In this document: positions 43,771-55,600 of the stretch, in pieces | How the letters are laid out: each line of letters opens with the position of its first letter | Position numbering within the stretch: position 1 is the first letter of the stretch | Assembly: GCF_010183535.1 (NCBI RefSeq) | Contig: NC_071331.1 | Location: 23,808,001 to 23,872,000 of the forward strand | Length of the DNA stretch: 64,000 nt | Source: Caenorhabditis remanei | Taxonomy: Eukaryota > Nematoda > Chromadorea > Rhabditida > Rhabditidae | Direction: 5' to 3' | Program-made: the position numbers and the translations under genes | Notes under the pieces: generated by a model | What the model was told of the DNA's origin: nothing | Database searches by the model: none | What the model saw: the letters and a program-made list of their open reading frames with translations, nothing else

Positions 43771-44369
43771 TAAGCTCCAAATCAATTTCAAGTTTTTTTT
43801 TACTTTTCTTTGTATCATTTTCATCTTTCAGAGCTGAATTTTTCTTAAAAATTTACAGTTTTAGCTCAAAAACCAATATTTTTTCAATATTGATAAGTAA
43901 AAATTTGTGCTGTGTCAAGTCTAATACCTATTTTAGGCGCTATTCCACCATTTTTAGTGTGAAAATCCAGATTTTTTATATTTTTTATGTAAAATTACTG
44001 TTTCAGTTCAAAAACAACAATTTTCAAAGTTTTTTTTTCAAATTTGAAGGTACAAATTGAACGCTAGAAATGTTGAAATCTTTTGAAAATTTATTGGCTG
44101 GCGCTCCTTGGGCGTTTTACGGAATGGAGTCCAGAAATGACGAAAGTCTTTAGTTTTTAGATTTTATGGCGCGTTTTTGACGTTTTTGATGATGTTAGCT
44201 ACAGTTTCGGCCACGTTTTCAGTACTAAAACCTTAAATGCTTTGTGAAAAGTTACTGTTTCAGCGAGGGAATTATTCATTTACAATTAAGACTCCAATGT
44301 TTGATTCGATGATGATGCTGGTATTCTGTTTTTCAGTTCTACTACTGACATTCTAAAAAAAATTAATTT

Positions 44370-44510
44370 TCTATATAAGCTCCGCCCACTCTCTCCCTTT
44401 CTCTCTCTCCCTCTCCTTCTAACAAGGTCCATGCCGCAGTATTGCCAAAAGGGGGCGTGGCTTAGAAAACCGTGCCGCACAATCGTTTGGTGGGATTTTC
44501 GAAAGCTTAA
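44370..44510 (+). repeat. Conserved CTCCGCCC...GGGGCGTGG box, copy 1
   Basis: About 130 bases run from ATATAAGCTCCGCCCACTCT through a CTCTCC run, ACAAGGTCCATGCCGCAGTA, TTGCCAAAAGGGGGCGTGG and CCGCACAATCG to GGGATTTTCGAAAGCTT. Two further copies are at 44990 and 45710. The box is far better conserved than its flanks. Confidence 0.8.
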
Positions 44511-44989
44511 GTTGATTTTTTAAAATATATTTTTTTTCTGTTTCAGATTCTCAAAAAAACTAATTATATCATCTATTTTAACAATCCTCTATGTTGATAT
44601 TCTGTTTGAGAGCTACTACTCACATTTTGTATTCACTCTTTTTTCTATTTTTTATCATGTCTTCGTTCCGCTTCTAATTCCATTTTCTAAGCAAAAGATT
44701 TCTAAAATTCGGTTAAAAATCGCTAAAAACTACCTGTCTCAGCTCAAAAACTCCAATTTTCAGCAATTTTTTGATATTGAAACGTAGAAAATCTTCCCGT
44801 TTCAAATCCTACATCTCTATTTTGAGGATTTCCAACTTTTTTTTTTCATTTTTGTGTACGTTTTTGGGTACGTTTTCCCTCGAATTTCTAGTCTCAAAAC
44901 CCCGAAATGTTTAGTAAAAAGTTACTGTTTCAGCGAGGGAATTATTCAATCACTATTTAGATTCCGATGTTTCCAAAAAAAAGTTAATG

Positions 44990-45125
44990 TTCCATATAAG
45001 CTCCGCCCACTCTCTCTCTCCCTCTCCTTCTAACAAGGTCCATGCCGCAGTATTGCCAAAAGGGGGCGTGGCTTAGAGAAAACCGTGCCGCACAATCATT
45101 TGGTGGGATTTTCAAAAGCTTAGAG
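44990..45125 (+). repeat. Conserved CTCCGCCC...GGGGCGTGG box, copy 2
   Basis: It matches copy 1 in order, with a shorter CTCTCC run and an AGA insertion after GGCTT. Upstream GTTACTGTTTCAGCGAGGGA, about 65 bases before the box, is also shared with copy 1 (44250). Confidence 0.8.
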
Positions 45126-45709
45126 TAATTTTTCTAAATATTGTTTTACTTTTCTTTTTTAAATTTACTGTTTCAACAATTCCATATGTAATATTTGTTA
45201 CTTTTTCAAACAATTTTCATTAATCATTTGCATGATTTCTTTTTTTATCTCATCTACAATCCTCTATGCTGGTATTCTGTTTCATCACTACTACTGACAT
45301 TCCATATTCATTCTTTTCCTATTTTTTCTCTGTTTCCAAAGTCCGCCTAAAATTCGAACACTCCAAGCTTAAAATCACTTTAGAAATATTTTTCTCTTTT
45401 TTGACTCTTCGATTTTCGTTTTCCTAGTGTTCCAATAGTAAAAGCTCCAAATTCCGCTTCAAAATCCATTTCTTAAAAATTTACTGTATCTGCTCCGCCT
45501 ATTTTTCTTTTTCTCTCCAAAATTCTTACTGTTTCAATTCTGAAACATCTTTTTTTTTCTATATTTTTGTGCCGATCACTATCATCTGGGATGCTGTTCT
45601 ACTAATTCAACGTTTTTCTCCTATTTTTGCTAGAAATTTTTCGCAATTTTTCACTGTTTCAGCATTGAAATTATAGAATTCTATTGTTTAATCCACTAAT
45701 TGCATTCAA

Positions 45710-45850
45710 TTTGTATATAAGCTCCGCCCCCTCTCTCTCCCTCTCTCTCCCTTTCCTTTTAACAAGGTCCATGCCGCAGTATTGCCAAAAAGGGGCGTGG
45801 CTAGGAAAACCGAGCCGCACAATCGCTTGGTGGGATTTTTGAAAGCTTGA
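45710..45850 (+). repeat. Conserved CTCCGCCC...GGGGCGTGG box, copy 3
   Basis: The third copy has AAAAAGGGGCGTGGCTAGG in place of AAAAGGGGGCGTGGCTTAG and otherwise matches. Neighbouring sequence after each box shares TATTGTTTTACTTTTC and GATGCTGGTATTCTGTTTC-type blocks. So the whole unit of about 620-720 bp is a degenerate tandem repeat. Confidence 0.78.
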
Positions 45851-46660
45851 TGAGTGATTTTTCTAAATATTGTTTTACTTTTCCATTCTAAATTCACTGT
45901 TTCAGACAATTTACATCCGTCTTTGATGATGCTGGTAATCTGTTTCATTACTACTACTGACATTCTATATTCATTCTTTTTCTATCTTTTCACTGGTTTC
46001 GAATTCCGCTTCAAATTCCGTTTTTTACCCAAAAATTTCTAAAATTCGCTCTAAAAATCGCTTTATAGTTTACCGCATCTGCTCCGCCCATTTTTCTTTG
46101 TTTTTTGTTGTTGTTTTTTTCAAATCCTAAGAAAACTGAAACGTAGTTTTCTCCCCAAAATTTTCTACTATTTTTATTCTGAAACAGTTTTTTTTTGTGA
46201 AAAATTTCTGTATTATTTTTCTTATCTCTTGCGGCTATCTCCGCAAAGGTTTCACTACCCGAGCATGCCATTCTCTTTCAGAAAAAAACGTTATTTTTTC
46301 TCATTAATTCAAGTTTCAAAAAAAATTTACTGTTTCGAAATGAGACATTTTTGCAGTTTTTCACTGTTTCAGCATTAAGATTATAGAATCCTTTTGTTTA
46401 ATTCACTCAATGATTTAGGAACGCATTGTAGTAAATTTTCAGTTTGTTGCCTTTTTCTACTATGAATCTTCTTTTTATATCTTCTGTCTTGAAACAGTAA
46501 TATTTTGACATCGACAAGCCACTCCTAGTTGTATTTCTTATCACCTTATCAATTAGTCATCCCTTTGTTCTTCTTCTCGTTTTCACCTAAAAATTGTTGT
46601 TTACTGATAAGATTGATGACTTATTTTCAAAGTCTCTTAGTTCAATTTGACCTCCCATAG
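45851..46660. other. Spacer, no gene seen
   Basis: It continues the degenerate 44-46 kb repeat, with ACTGTTTCA near 45896, 46328 and 46362. Frames here are AT-rich and unsupported. Confidence 0.5.
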
Positions 46661-47788
46661 CTGCTGGTTTGTCTGTGTGTCCAGATGTCTATCCATAATC
46701 CATCTGTGTGTCTGTTTGTCCAGAAAAATTTACTTTTCTTGAACTTCTTCAGTTTGGTAGCTTACAATTAAATAATCTTATTGTTTTCTGTTTGTCCGGA
46801 TGTCCAAAATCTAGTTTTAAACCAAGAAATGATGTTTCTGAACTTATTTTGTCTTAAAAATGGGGTTTTTCGGTTTGTCCGGATGTCCTAACTCAATTTT
46901 TTCTTTATTTCACTACTGTTTCAAATAATTTCAATAGTTACAAATCTTCAGGTAGTGACTTTATGTCTCTATGGCAATATTGTTAGTTCTCTTTTTTTAA
47001 TATTTCTGAAAATCTGGACATCCGGCTGTCCATCTATGTGTCCCGATGTCCGGATGTCCAAAATATTGATTTGAGCTTTAAAATTTGGATTTTTTTGGTT
47101 TGGTCTGTTTGTCCGGATGTCCTCACCCTCATTTTCCTCCACATTCTTTAGTACAAAATGTCTGTTTGTGTGTCAGCATGTCCGGAAGTCCAAAATCTAG
47201 TTTTGAGCCAAAAAATGATGTTTCAGAACTTACTTCGTCTCAGAATTTGTGTTTTTTCACTGTTTCAAATAATTTTCATAAAAATCAGAAAATGAAATTT
47301 TTGATTTGGGCTAGATTTCTATTCTTAATATTTCAAAAAAGCATCTGCTAAACCGAATTTCCTCACCATCATTTTTTGGTACAAAATGTGCCTCTCTAAA
47401 CCAAAATTCACTACTTCAAGTTATTCCTCTGTTTGTCCGAATGTCCTGATGTCCAAAATCTAGATTTGAGCCGAAAAATGGTGTTTTAAAACTCATTTTA
47501 TCTCGAAATTGAGGTTTTTGGTTGATTTGAATGCCCGTTTCCAAAATTTTCAAAATGTTGCAAAATCTGTCTGTGCGTCTGTTTATCCGGATGTCGTCGC
47601 CCTCTATTTTCCTCTATTTTCCTCTATTTTCCTCTATTTTTTGGTACAAAATGTCCTCCAAGCTCTCTCTGTTTGTCCGGATGTTCGGAATCTCTTCTTT
47701 CTTAGTTTTTCTCCAATTTCACTTTTTTTTCTCGAATTTCTGCTTAATTCGCATCAATTCCAATTCCTAATTACTCCATTTTCCAGCC

Positions 47789-50700
47789 ATGACCACCTCC
47801 CCCGACCGTAATCTCAAAGAAGAGATTTTCCAAGCTCTGAAGAAGGAAAACTACGAGTTGACGTGCGAAGTGATGGCTAACAGCACCGCCCTTGCCGTCA
47901 AAAATGGACAAGTCCGAAAGTTAAATGGACAGGTCAAAGAGCTCAATGAGACGGTTGCTCAGCTCAACGAGAGGGAGGCGAAAACTCAGAAATTGCTTCA
48001 TCAATTCGAGAAAAGTGAGATGGGATTGCAATTGGAGATAATCAATATGAGAAAGGAGATGGATGGGAAGGAGGCCAATTTGATGGAATTGAACAAGGAA
48101 ATCAAGGGATTGAAGGATCGGGCTGAAATCGATAGTATTGGCAAATTGGTTGAGGAAATGAAGCAACAAACCATCAGGGATGAGAAACTAGTCAAACAAT
48201 TTAAAGTTAAATACGGGCAGCCGAAAAATGAGTTCTTCAAGGATAGTCCTCTGGATGCGATGGGATTGCACAAGGAGATAATGGAGCGGATGGCAGTCCA
48301 GAAGGAACTACTCAATAAAGAGGTTAATGCCAAGAACCCGGCAACTGAATTGAAGTTGTCAAAGGAGGAACGGGCGGAGCTCGATCGTGTTGCCAAAATA
48401 GGGGAGAATGAGCAGCTGAAAACTCAGTTGCGGATGGTGGAGAAGAAGTTGGAGGAGAATCGGGATAAGATGGAAACGATGAAGATGAAGTATGAGATAG
48501 AGTTGAAGGAGACAAGTGAGTTCAGGGTTTTTGGCGTCGGCTTGGATTCAAAAAACAGCTCAAAAAACACTTTTTTTTTGAAATTTTTCGAGATTTCAGT
48601 ATAAAAATGCTTGAATTATCATGCTCATTCACTTTTTTATTGAATTTTAGATTTTAAGTTGAAAAAATTCAAATTTGTTGAAAAACGAGGAAAAATCTGT
48701 CTGTCCATCTGTGTGTCCGGATGCTTGGACATCTGGAAACGTTTTTTTTTTTGGTTTGTCTGTTTGTCCGGATGTCTTTACGTTCTTTTTTTTTCACTTT
48801 TTCAAATAAGTTTAAAGGCGTATTGTGGTCTGTTGTGATGTTTTCATATTATAATGTATGAGTTTCGGCGAGTTCATTTTCATAGTTCAAGAACTTTTTA
48901 ATTCGGTCCACAACCCGCTGAGAGCGAGCACCGGAAAGTTTGGTCATTGAAAGGGTCGCAGAAAATTGGGGGCCGTGGCCTAGAAATTCGATTTCGAAAA
49001 AGTTGATTTTTTGAATTTTGACGGTATTTTCGATTATTTTCGTTGTATTTCTTCAATAATTTCGATAGAAAACGGCAAATATTGATAGAAAAACACTAAA
49101 AACTATCGAAAATAACGCCAGAAATAGCAGAATACTGAAAAAACAACTTTACAGAAGTAAAATTTCTAGAAAATTCTCGCTGGCCATACTTTCCGTTGGT
49201 TTTTTCAGTATTCTGCTATTTCTGGCGTTATTTTCGATAGTTTTTAGTGTTTTTCTATCAATATTTGCCGTTTTCTATCGAAATTATTGAAGAAATACAA
49301 CGAAAATAATCGAAAATACCGTCAAAATTCAAAAAATCAACTTTTTCGAAATCGAATTTCTAGGCCACGGCCCCCAATTTTCTGCGACCCTTTCAATGAC
49401 CAAACTTTCCGGTGCTCGCTCTCAGCGGGTTGTGGACCGAATTAAAAAATTCTTGAACTATGAAAATGAACTCGCCGAAACTCATACATTATAATATGAA
49501 AACATCACAACAGACCACAATACGCCTTTAATCTGAGAATTTCTCGACATTTAGTAAATCCTGTGCTCCTATGCTACTGACTATGGTACTTGACTATCCT
49601 AGCAAATTATGGGTACTGATTATGGTACTAGTTTTCTAATCGAAATTTCTAAATACTGAAAAAAGAGCAGTAATGGGCTTTTCACTTTTCACTCAAATGT
49701 TTTGACTGAAACAGTAAATTTTTGCACGGTATTTCCACATTTCTTCCAGACGCCCACCTCGCCGACATGGTAAGCATCAAGGACAAGAAAATCGCCGAGC
49801 TCCAAGCTAAAATGGAACAAACCGTCACCACCAACCAGTGCCGAATGAATCAACTCTTCTCGGAAATTCAACGCCGTGAGGAGAAGATTCAAGATTTGTC
49901 TCATGAGCTTCAAGAAGCGCAAGCTATCCTCAGCGGCTTCAATTCGCCAAAGGCGCCCCAGCCGGAAGGATTCCAGAAGGAAACTAGAGAGGAGAAGCTG
50001 AAAAATCAGTTGCGGACGGTTCGGGATGAGATGAAAATGATGAAGATGAATTATGAGAAGAGATTGAAGATGGGCGATGAGACAAGTGAGAAATTTTATA
50101 AATTTTTCTGATGATGTATGTCCAGATGTCCGGATGTCCGGAAATTTAGTTTTGAGCCGAAAAATGATGTTTTGGAAGGTATTTTGTCTCAAAAATGGTG
50201 TTTTTTTTTCATTTTTTCACTGTTTCAAATAATTTTTATAACAGAAAATGCAAAAACCCTAAATTTTCTAATCTCCTAACTCTTTTTTTTCCTATTTTTA
50301 GTACGAAATGTCTGTCGGTGTGTCTATGAGCTTTCTAAACCAAATTTCAAGTTTTCTTACTGTTTCATTTTCTGAAAATTTCAGAATTTTTCAAAACATT
50401 TGCAAATTTTCTGTCTGTGCGTCTGTTCATCCGATTCTCCTCATTCTCAATTTTTTCATTTTTGGGTTTTGAAAGTCTCCATCTTGTTATATTTCTGGAT
50501 TTTGTGTCTGTTTTTGAACAAGAAATCGTTTTTTTTTCAATAATTTATGTCCGTCCAGATGTCCGGATATCTAAAATTTAGTTTTGAGCTCAAAAATGGG
50601 GTTTTTTTAGTTTGACTATCTGTCGGGATGTCCTACAACTTTCACTTTTTACTTTTCCAAACAACTTTCATATCGGAAAATGCAATTTTTGATTTGATTC

Positions 50701-52488
50701 AAATTTTTTGATTCTCAAGAAACGGCTACTATGCTGACAATTCCAAAATTAAAGGGGGACACCGGTATTCCAAAAGTTGAAGTTTTTGATATGAATCGGC
50801 TCAGAATTTTGTGGAATAGAGAAAAGTCTCTTGGAGCCAGGTCCGAAAATTAGTCAAAAACGAGTTATGAGGCCTCAAAGTGTCAAAAAAGGGCCTCTTG
50901 CATGGAATTTTTCATTATATTTCAACGTAAAGTTCTCTCGCCGTGCACGTGAAAAAATGCTGAAATATAATGAAAAATTCCATGCGAGAGGAAAAAACTT
51001 CAACTTTTGGAATACCGGTGTCCCCCTTTAATTTTTTTAAAAACATTTAATAAAACATTTTGTCTGAAACAGTAATTTTTTACAATTTCAGCCCTAACTG
51101 CTCAATTTCACAATATTTTTCTTTCCAGATACCCAGCTCGTCGTCGTCATAAAAACCCAACGTACCAAACTCGCCGAGCTGGAAGTTTCAAGCACCGTCG
51201 AGATCGCGCCAGCGGTGCCCCAGTCGGATAGCGAGCAATTTAAAAATCAGTTGCAGATGGTTCAGAATGAGATGGAAATGATGAAGATGAAGTATGAGGA
51301 GAGATTGAAGATGGGCGATAAAACAAGTGAGTCTATGGGGCGGATTACTGTTTCAAAATTTTCCCGAATTTGAAACTTTGAAATATCTTTCACTACTTCC
51401 TCATATCGTGTGATTTCCTCATATAAGGGTATTGATGTCTGTCCAGACGTCCGGATGTCCAAAATCCAGAAATTCGTTTTTTTTTGGCTCATCTGCTTGT
51501 CCAGATGTCCTCATTGTCGTTTCGCTCTTATTATCCCAAAAACTTTTTTTGTTATTCTGAATATCCGACTGTCCATCTGTGTGTCCGGATGTCTGTCTAT
51601 GCATCAGACATCTGGAATCAGAGAAATTTTGGGTTTTGAAAGTCTCTATCTTTCTATTTTCATACAAAACACCTTTTTTCGATTATTGATGTCTGTCCAG
51701 TAATCCGGATATCCAAAACTTAGTTTCAGCTCGATAATAGGTGTTTTTTTGGCTTATTGGCTTGTCTTGACGCTTTTATTATACGAAATTGCAGATTTAA
51801 GCATCTAAAACCTTTTTTGGGACTCATTTTCTTCAATTTTCTTTTTTTCTAACTTTTACTGTTTCACATTCCAAACAAATATTTCGCCGCGCAAGTTTGA
51901 CCGCTTCCTGCCACAAAAGAAAAGAAAATCTGTGTCTCCACCCTCATTTTTCCCCATTTTTTATTTATTTTTAGGTACAAAATGTCTTTCCAAGCTCAAT
52001 AAACCAATTCTTTTTTGAAAGTCTCAAAAATTAGGTATCATTACTGTTGATTATTCCGAAATTCCGGAATGATTTTTTTCTCACAGTTCCCCAAAATTTT
52101 TGCTCTGAAACAGTAAGAATTTTTTTTAAATGTTTCACAATGTTCCGAATTTCTATAACACTATGGTACCAGACTATGGTACCTGACTATGGTATAAATT
52201 TTTTGATTCTTATTAAACTAAATTTCCAAACAACTTAACAATAGAGCTGTTCACAGTTTCCGTAAACATTTCTGCTGAAACAGTAATTGTTCAAGCAATA
52301 ATTTTCCAGATACCCGCCTCATCGGCATCATCAAAACCCAACGTACCAAACTCGCCGAGCTGGAGCTCCAGGAGATAACTGCGGCTCTCAAAGACTTGAA
52401 GACCGAAGAAATTGCGCCAGAGGCGCGCCAGCCAGTGGATAGCGATGGCGAGGAGTGGGAGCACGTTGAAGAGGCTGATACCGCTTAA
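47789..52488 (+). CDS. Coiled-coil protein G with repeated exons (479 aa)
   Basis: The model joins 47789-48515, 49750-50085, 51129-51326 and 52310-52488. All introns are phase 1 with GTGAGT or GTGAGA donors and TTCCAG acceptors. ATG lies two bases after TTTTCCAG, a likely trans-splice site. Exon 1 is nearly all coiled coil. Exons 2, 3 and 4 repeat one pattern: a short HLADMVSIKDKKIAEL / IKTQRTKLAEL start, an AP.APQ-type step, and in exons 2-3 a terminal coil (NQLRTVRDEMKMMKMNYE and NQLQMVQNEMEMMKMKYE) followed by RLKMGD. Exon 4 ends with an acidic tail (EEWEHVEEADTA). AATAAA lies at 52525-52530. It is probably the first cistron of an operon with H. The function is unknown; a rod-forming dimer is inferred. 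Confidence 0.8.
48816..49527. mobile_element. TTAA-flanked palindromic element, 712 bp
   Basis: The ends are AGGCGTATTGTGGTCTGTTG and its complement, flanked by TTAA at 48812-48815 and 49528-49531. The arms pair over some 330 bp with few mismatches, apart from a short centre near 49170. TTAA-flanked palindromes without genes are an established class in Caenorhabditis, and the target is that of piggyBac-type elements. It lies in gene G intron 1. Confidence 0.87.
50753..51027. mobile_element. TTAA-flanked palindromic element, 275 bp
   Basis: Ends are AGGGGGACACCGGTATTCC and its complement, with TTAA at 50749-50752 and 51028-51031. The middle has a second inverted pair around CATGGAATTTTTCATTATAT. 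It lies in gene G intron 2. The end sequence differs from that of the 48816 element, so this is a separate family. Confidence 0.87.
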
Positions 52489-52677
52489 ATTGATTTTGTA
52501 TACTTTTTTTTAGAAATGTAAAATAATAAAATCCCGATGTATTTTTGAAATTTTTTGTAAAAAAAATGTTTTTTTTTAATATTTTAAAGGTCTAAACCCC
52601 TTATTCAATACTTTTATCCCAATTTTTTCCAATTTTTTGTAACTTAAAAATTCTAAATCCCCCGAATTTCAGGAAAA
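52489..52677 (+). promoter_or_regulatory. Intercistronic region G-H, operon-like
   Basis: The gap from the gene G stop to the gene H ATG is 189 bases. It holds the AATAAA at 52525-52530, T-rich runs, the block AAAGGTCTAAACCCCTTATT and finally CGAATTTCAG five bases before the ATG. This layout (poly(A) signal, U-rich stretch, splice acceptor) is that of a nematode operon junction with SL2-type trans-splicing. A related block, GAAGGTTTAACCCCC, precedes gene J at 57562. Confidence 0.6.
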
Positions 52678-55600
52678 ATGTCGCTGGATCAACACCAGAT
52701 GCAAAGATTTGAAGAGATGTCGTAAGTTTTTTTTTTTTTTTTGGGACATCCGGACACACAGACACACATAAAACACTGTTTCAGCACCGCCATGCTCGGA
52801 GAGATGGCCGCAAAACTGGAAAAAACGAGAGAGATGTTGAAGGAGATTGTTGGCGCCGAGGAAAATGTGGAAATGTGAGTTTAAAACCATTAAAAACAGA
52901 AAATATGACCCGGGGACTAGTTTTTACGAGTTTTGGTTTTCTAGGCCACCAACTGGAAAACTAGTCCATGACCTATTTTTTCTTATTTCAAAGTTAAATA
53001 ATGCGATTTTCAACAAAAAAAACCTCAAAAAAATCATCGAAACTGTCAAAAATACCCCGGGACTAGTTTTTTCGAAATTTCGTTTTCTAGGCCATCATGT
53101 GGAAAACTAGTCCCCGATCTGTTTTTTCTTGTTGCATACCTAACTAATGCGATTTTCAACAAAAAACCTCCAAAAAATCATCAAAACTGTCAAAAATGAC
53201 CCGGGGACTAGTTTTTACGAATTTCGGTTTTCTAGGCCATGTCTTGGAAAACTAGTCCCTCGGAGTGGTATAACCCGAAAAACTGTTTTTAGACGCTTGA
53301 AAACAACAAAAATCTGCAAAAAGTCAAAAAACTAAGCCGCGGACTAATTTTCGACTTGGTGGCCTAGAAAACCAAAATTCGTAAAAACTAGTCCCCGGGG
53401 TGTTTTTGACAGTTTTGATGATTTTTTTGAGTTTTTTTGTTGGAAATCGCATTTTTCATGATTTTTAGCTATGGGGACTAGTTTTTGATTTGGTGGCCTA
53501 GAAAACCAAATTTGAAAAAAAACTAGTTCCCAAGGTCGAAAAAGTTGTTTTGGAGCTTTTTTCGATGGTTTAGAATGAAAAAAACGATCGAAAATCGCTG
53601 AAACAGTCAAATTTGGCTCATGTCCGAGTTTTTCAACACGTGGCCTAGAAAAACAAAATTCGAAAAAACTAGTCCCGTTCTATTTTTTTTTGTTTCATAG
53701 CTAAAAAATCATGAAAAAATGCGATTTTCAACAAAAAAAGAACATCTAAATAATTATCAAAATTGCCAAAAATTACCCGGGGACTAGTTTTCTAAATGGT
53801 GGCCTAGAAAACCAAAATTCGTAAAAACTAGTCCCCGGGTTGTTTTGTCGATTTTTGCAGTTTTTTTTTTGTGTTTTTGTCCATTTCAGATGTTTTTTTT
53901 TCAAAAATTGAGATTTTCAGGCCTTGCTCCGAAGAACCTGAGGATCTGATCGCTGTGATCTCTCGAATCATTGCAGAGAAGGATGCCGAAATCCAATATC
54001 TCAAAGATCTGAAAACCAATCCAGGCGCCGCTATCGATAGCAAAATGAATGCTTACCTCTCCATCATCCAAACTCAACTTTTGTCTCAAAACGAATCGGT
54101 GCAAGCGGAAAAGCTGAAAAAATACAAGGCACGACTTCAGACGAAGAATGTGAAGATTCGGGAGTTGAGAAATGAGAATAAGGATTTGAATGAGAAGTTG
54201 GTGGAGGGAAAGAAGAAGTTTATCGATAAGGAGAACAAATTGGAGGCTGATATTGAGAAAAAGAACAATTTGATTCAAAAACTCGCCACCGGGATGCAGG
54301 ATTATATGAAGAGTACTACGGCGAACCGTAAAGAATTCGAGGAGGACATCGAGGAGCTCACAGAGAATCTTCAAGAAGCCGAAGATGAAATTGAGAAGAT
54401 GCAGGTGGAGGCAAGGGAGAGAGATGAGAGGCTGAAGGAGGCGAAGGAGCAAGTGAAGAAGGAATCGGCGAGAATTGAGGAGATGAAAGTGGAGTTGAAG
54501 GAGACGAAGGCGCAGTTGAAGGAGTGTCTGGATGATATGAGAATGATGAAGAAGGAGCAAAAAGAGGCGGAGCTAAAGAGGGAGAAGAAGGAGAAGGAGA
54601 TTGAGGGTGAGGATTCTATTAGCATACGCGTCAAAGGTGCGCCATAGAGAATTTTTGGGCGATGGAAGTGCTCACAAGCACCGTAGATAGCAGAGTTGTC
54701 CGGAATCCGGATTCCGGAATTCCGGGTTTTTTGACATTCCGGTTCCGGTTCCGGATTCCGGACTTTTTAAAATATGATTCCGGTTCTGGATTCCGGTTTT
54801 TTGAGTCTCCTTTTTCCGGAATTCAGAAGTTGAAATGTGGAAATTGTTTTGAGTTTAAAAGACAGCTATAGTAATTCTTAAAACTTTATATATCATCCAT
54901 CGAAAACACTCGAAAAAATGACTTGAAAATTTATCGAATCATTCCAAATTCCGGATTCCTAAATTCCGAAAATCGAAAAATGGCATTCCGTACAACTCTG
55001 TTAGATAGCTTCCGATGATATTTTCAGTTTCTGATAGACAAATTTTTACTGTAGCCATGTTGGATATAGTGGTTTTCATCATACTTAAAACTTGGGCCGC
55101 CGCGTAACTCCCTTCAAACTGAGTTTTATGAGTAGAAAAATATACGAAAACGTAGATCATGATGAGATCTATCTCGTCCGTGGGCCGGCTTTTTGACAAT
55201 TTTCTCATTTTTACCTTTTCCAGACCCGCGTAGAAATTCACCTGTTTCATGCTGTTTATGAGTTTTTGAATCTATCGTTTTTAACAATTATTCACTTTAC
55301 GTTCATAGTCGATTCCTACATTTTCTATTTGTTTAAATTAGACCGTTTCACAGTTTTTGCTTTTGAGGATTTTAAATAAATTTTTGATATATCCAATAGA
55401 CTGTAAAAAAAGAAATACAGTTTGAGCTTTTTATATTACTGTTTCAAGTCATTTTTGTTACACTTTCTGCTTTTTAAATATAATACTCCTATTCTTCCTA
55501 GTAAAAAAATAGCATAACTAGTTTACTTTGTTTTGGATTTTTAAAGTCTGAGATGTCCAATTTTCAATTTTCAACTCAATTTTTTTACTATTTCTCGTTG

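Larger units (their letters stand above)
46660..51640 (+). repeat. Interspersed TCTGTTTGTCCGGATGTCC word family
   Basis: Copies or close variants occur near 46672, 46710, 46790, 46870, 47030, 47105, 47165, 47430, 47570, 47670, 48695, 48755, 50125, 50555, 51435, 51490 and 51565. They fill the 5' flank and all three introns of gene G but not its exons. A reverse-complement copy (GGACATCCGGACACACAGAC) lies in gene H intron 1 at 52744. A CCTCTATTTT microsatellite of four units is at about 47602-47642. Confidence 0.75.

Noticed and set aside
53901..54634. Long minus-strand frames opposite gene H exon 3
   Set aside because: Leu/Ser-rich antisense of a Glu/Lys coiled coil is a common artefact, and the plus-strand exon has matched splice sites.
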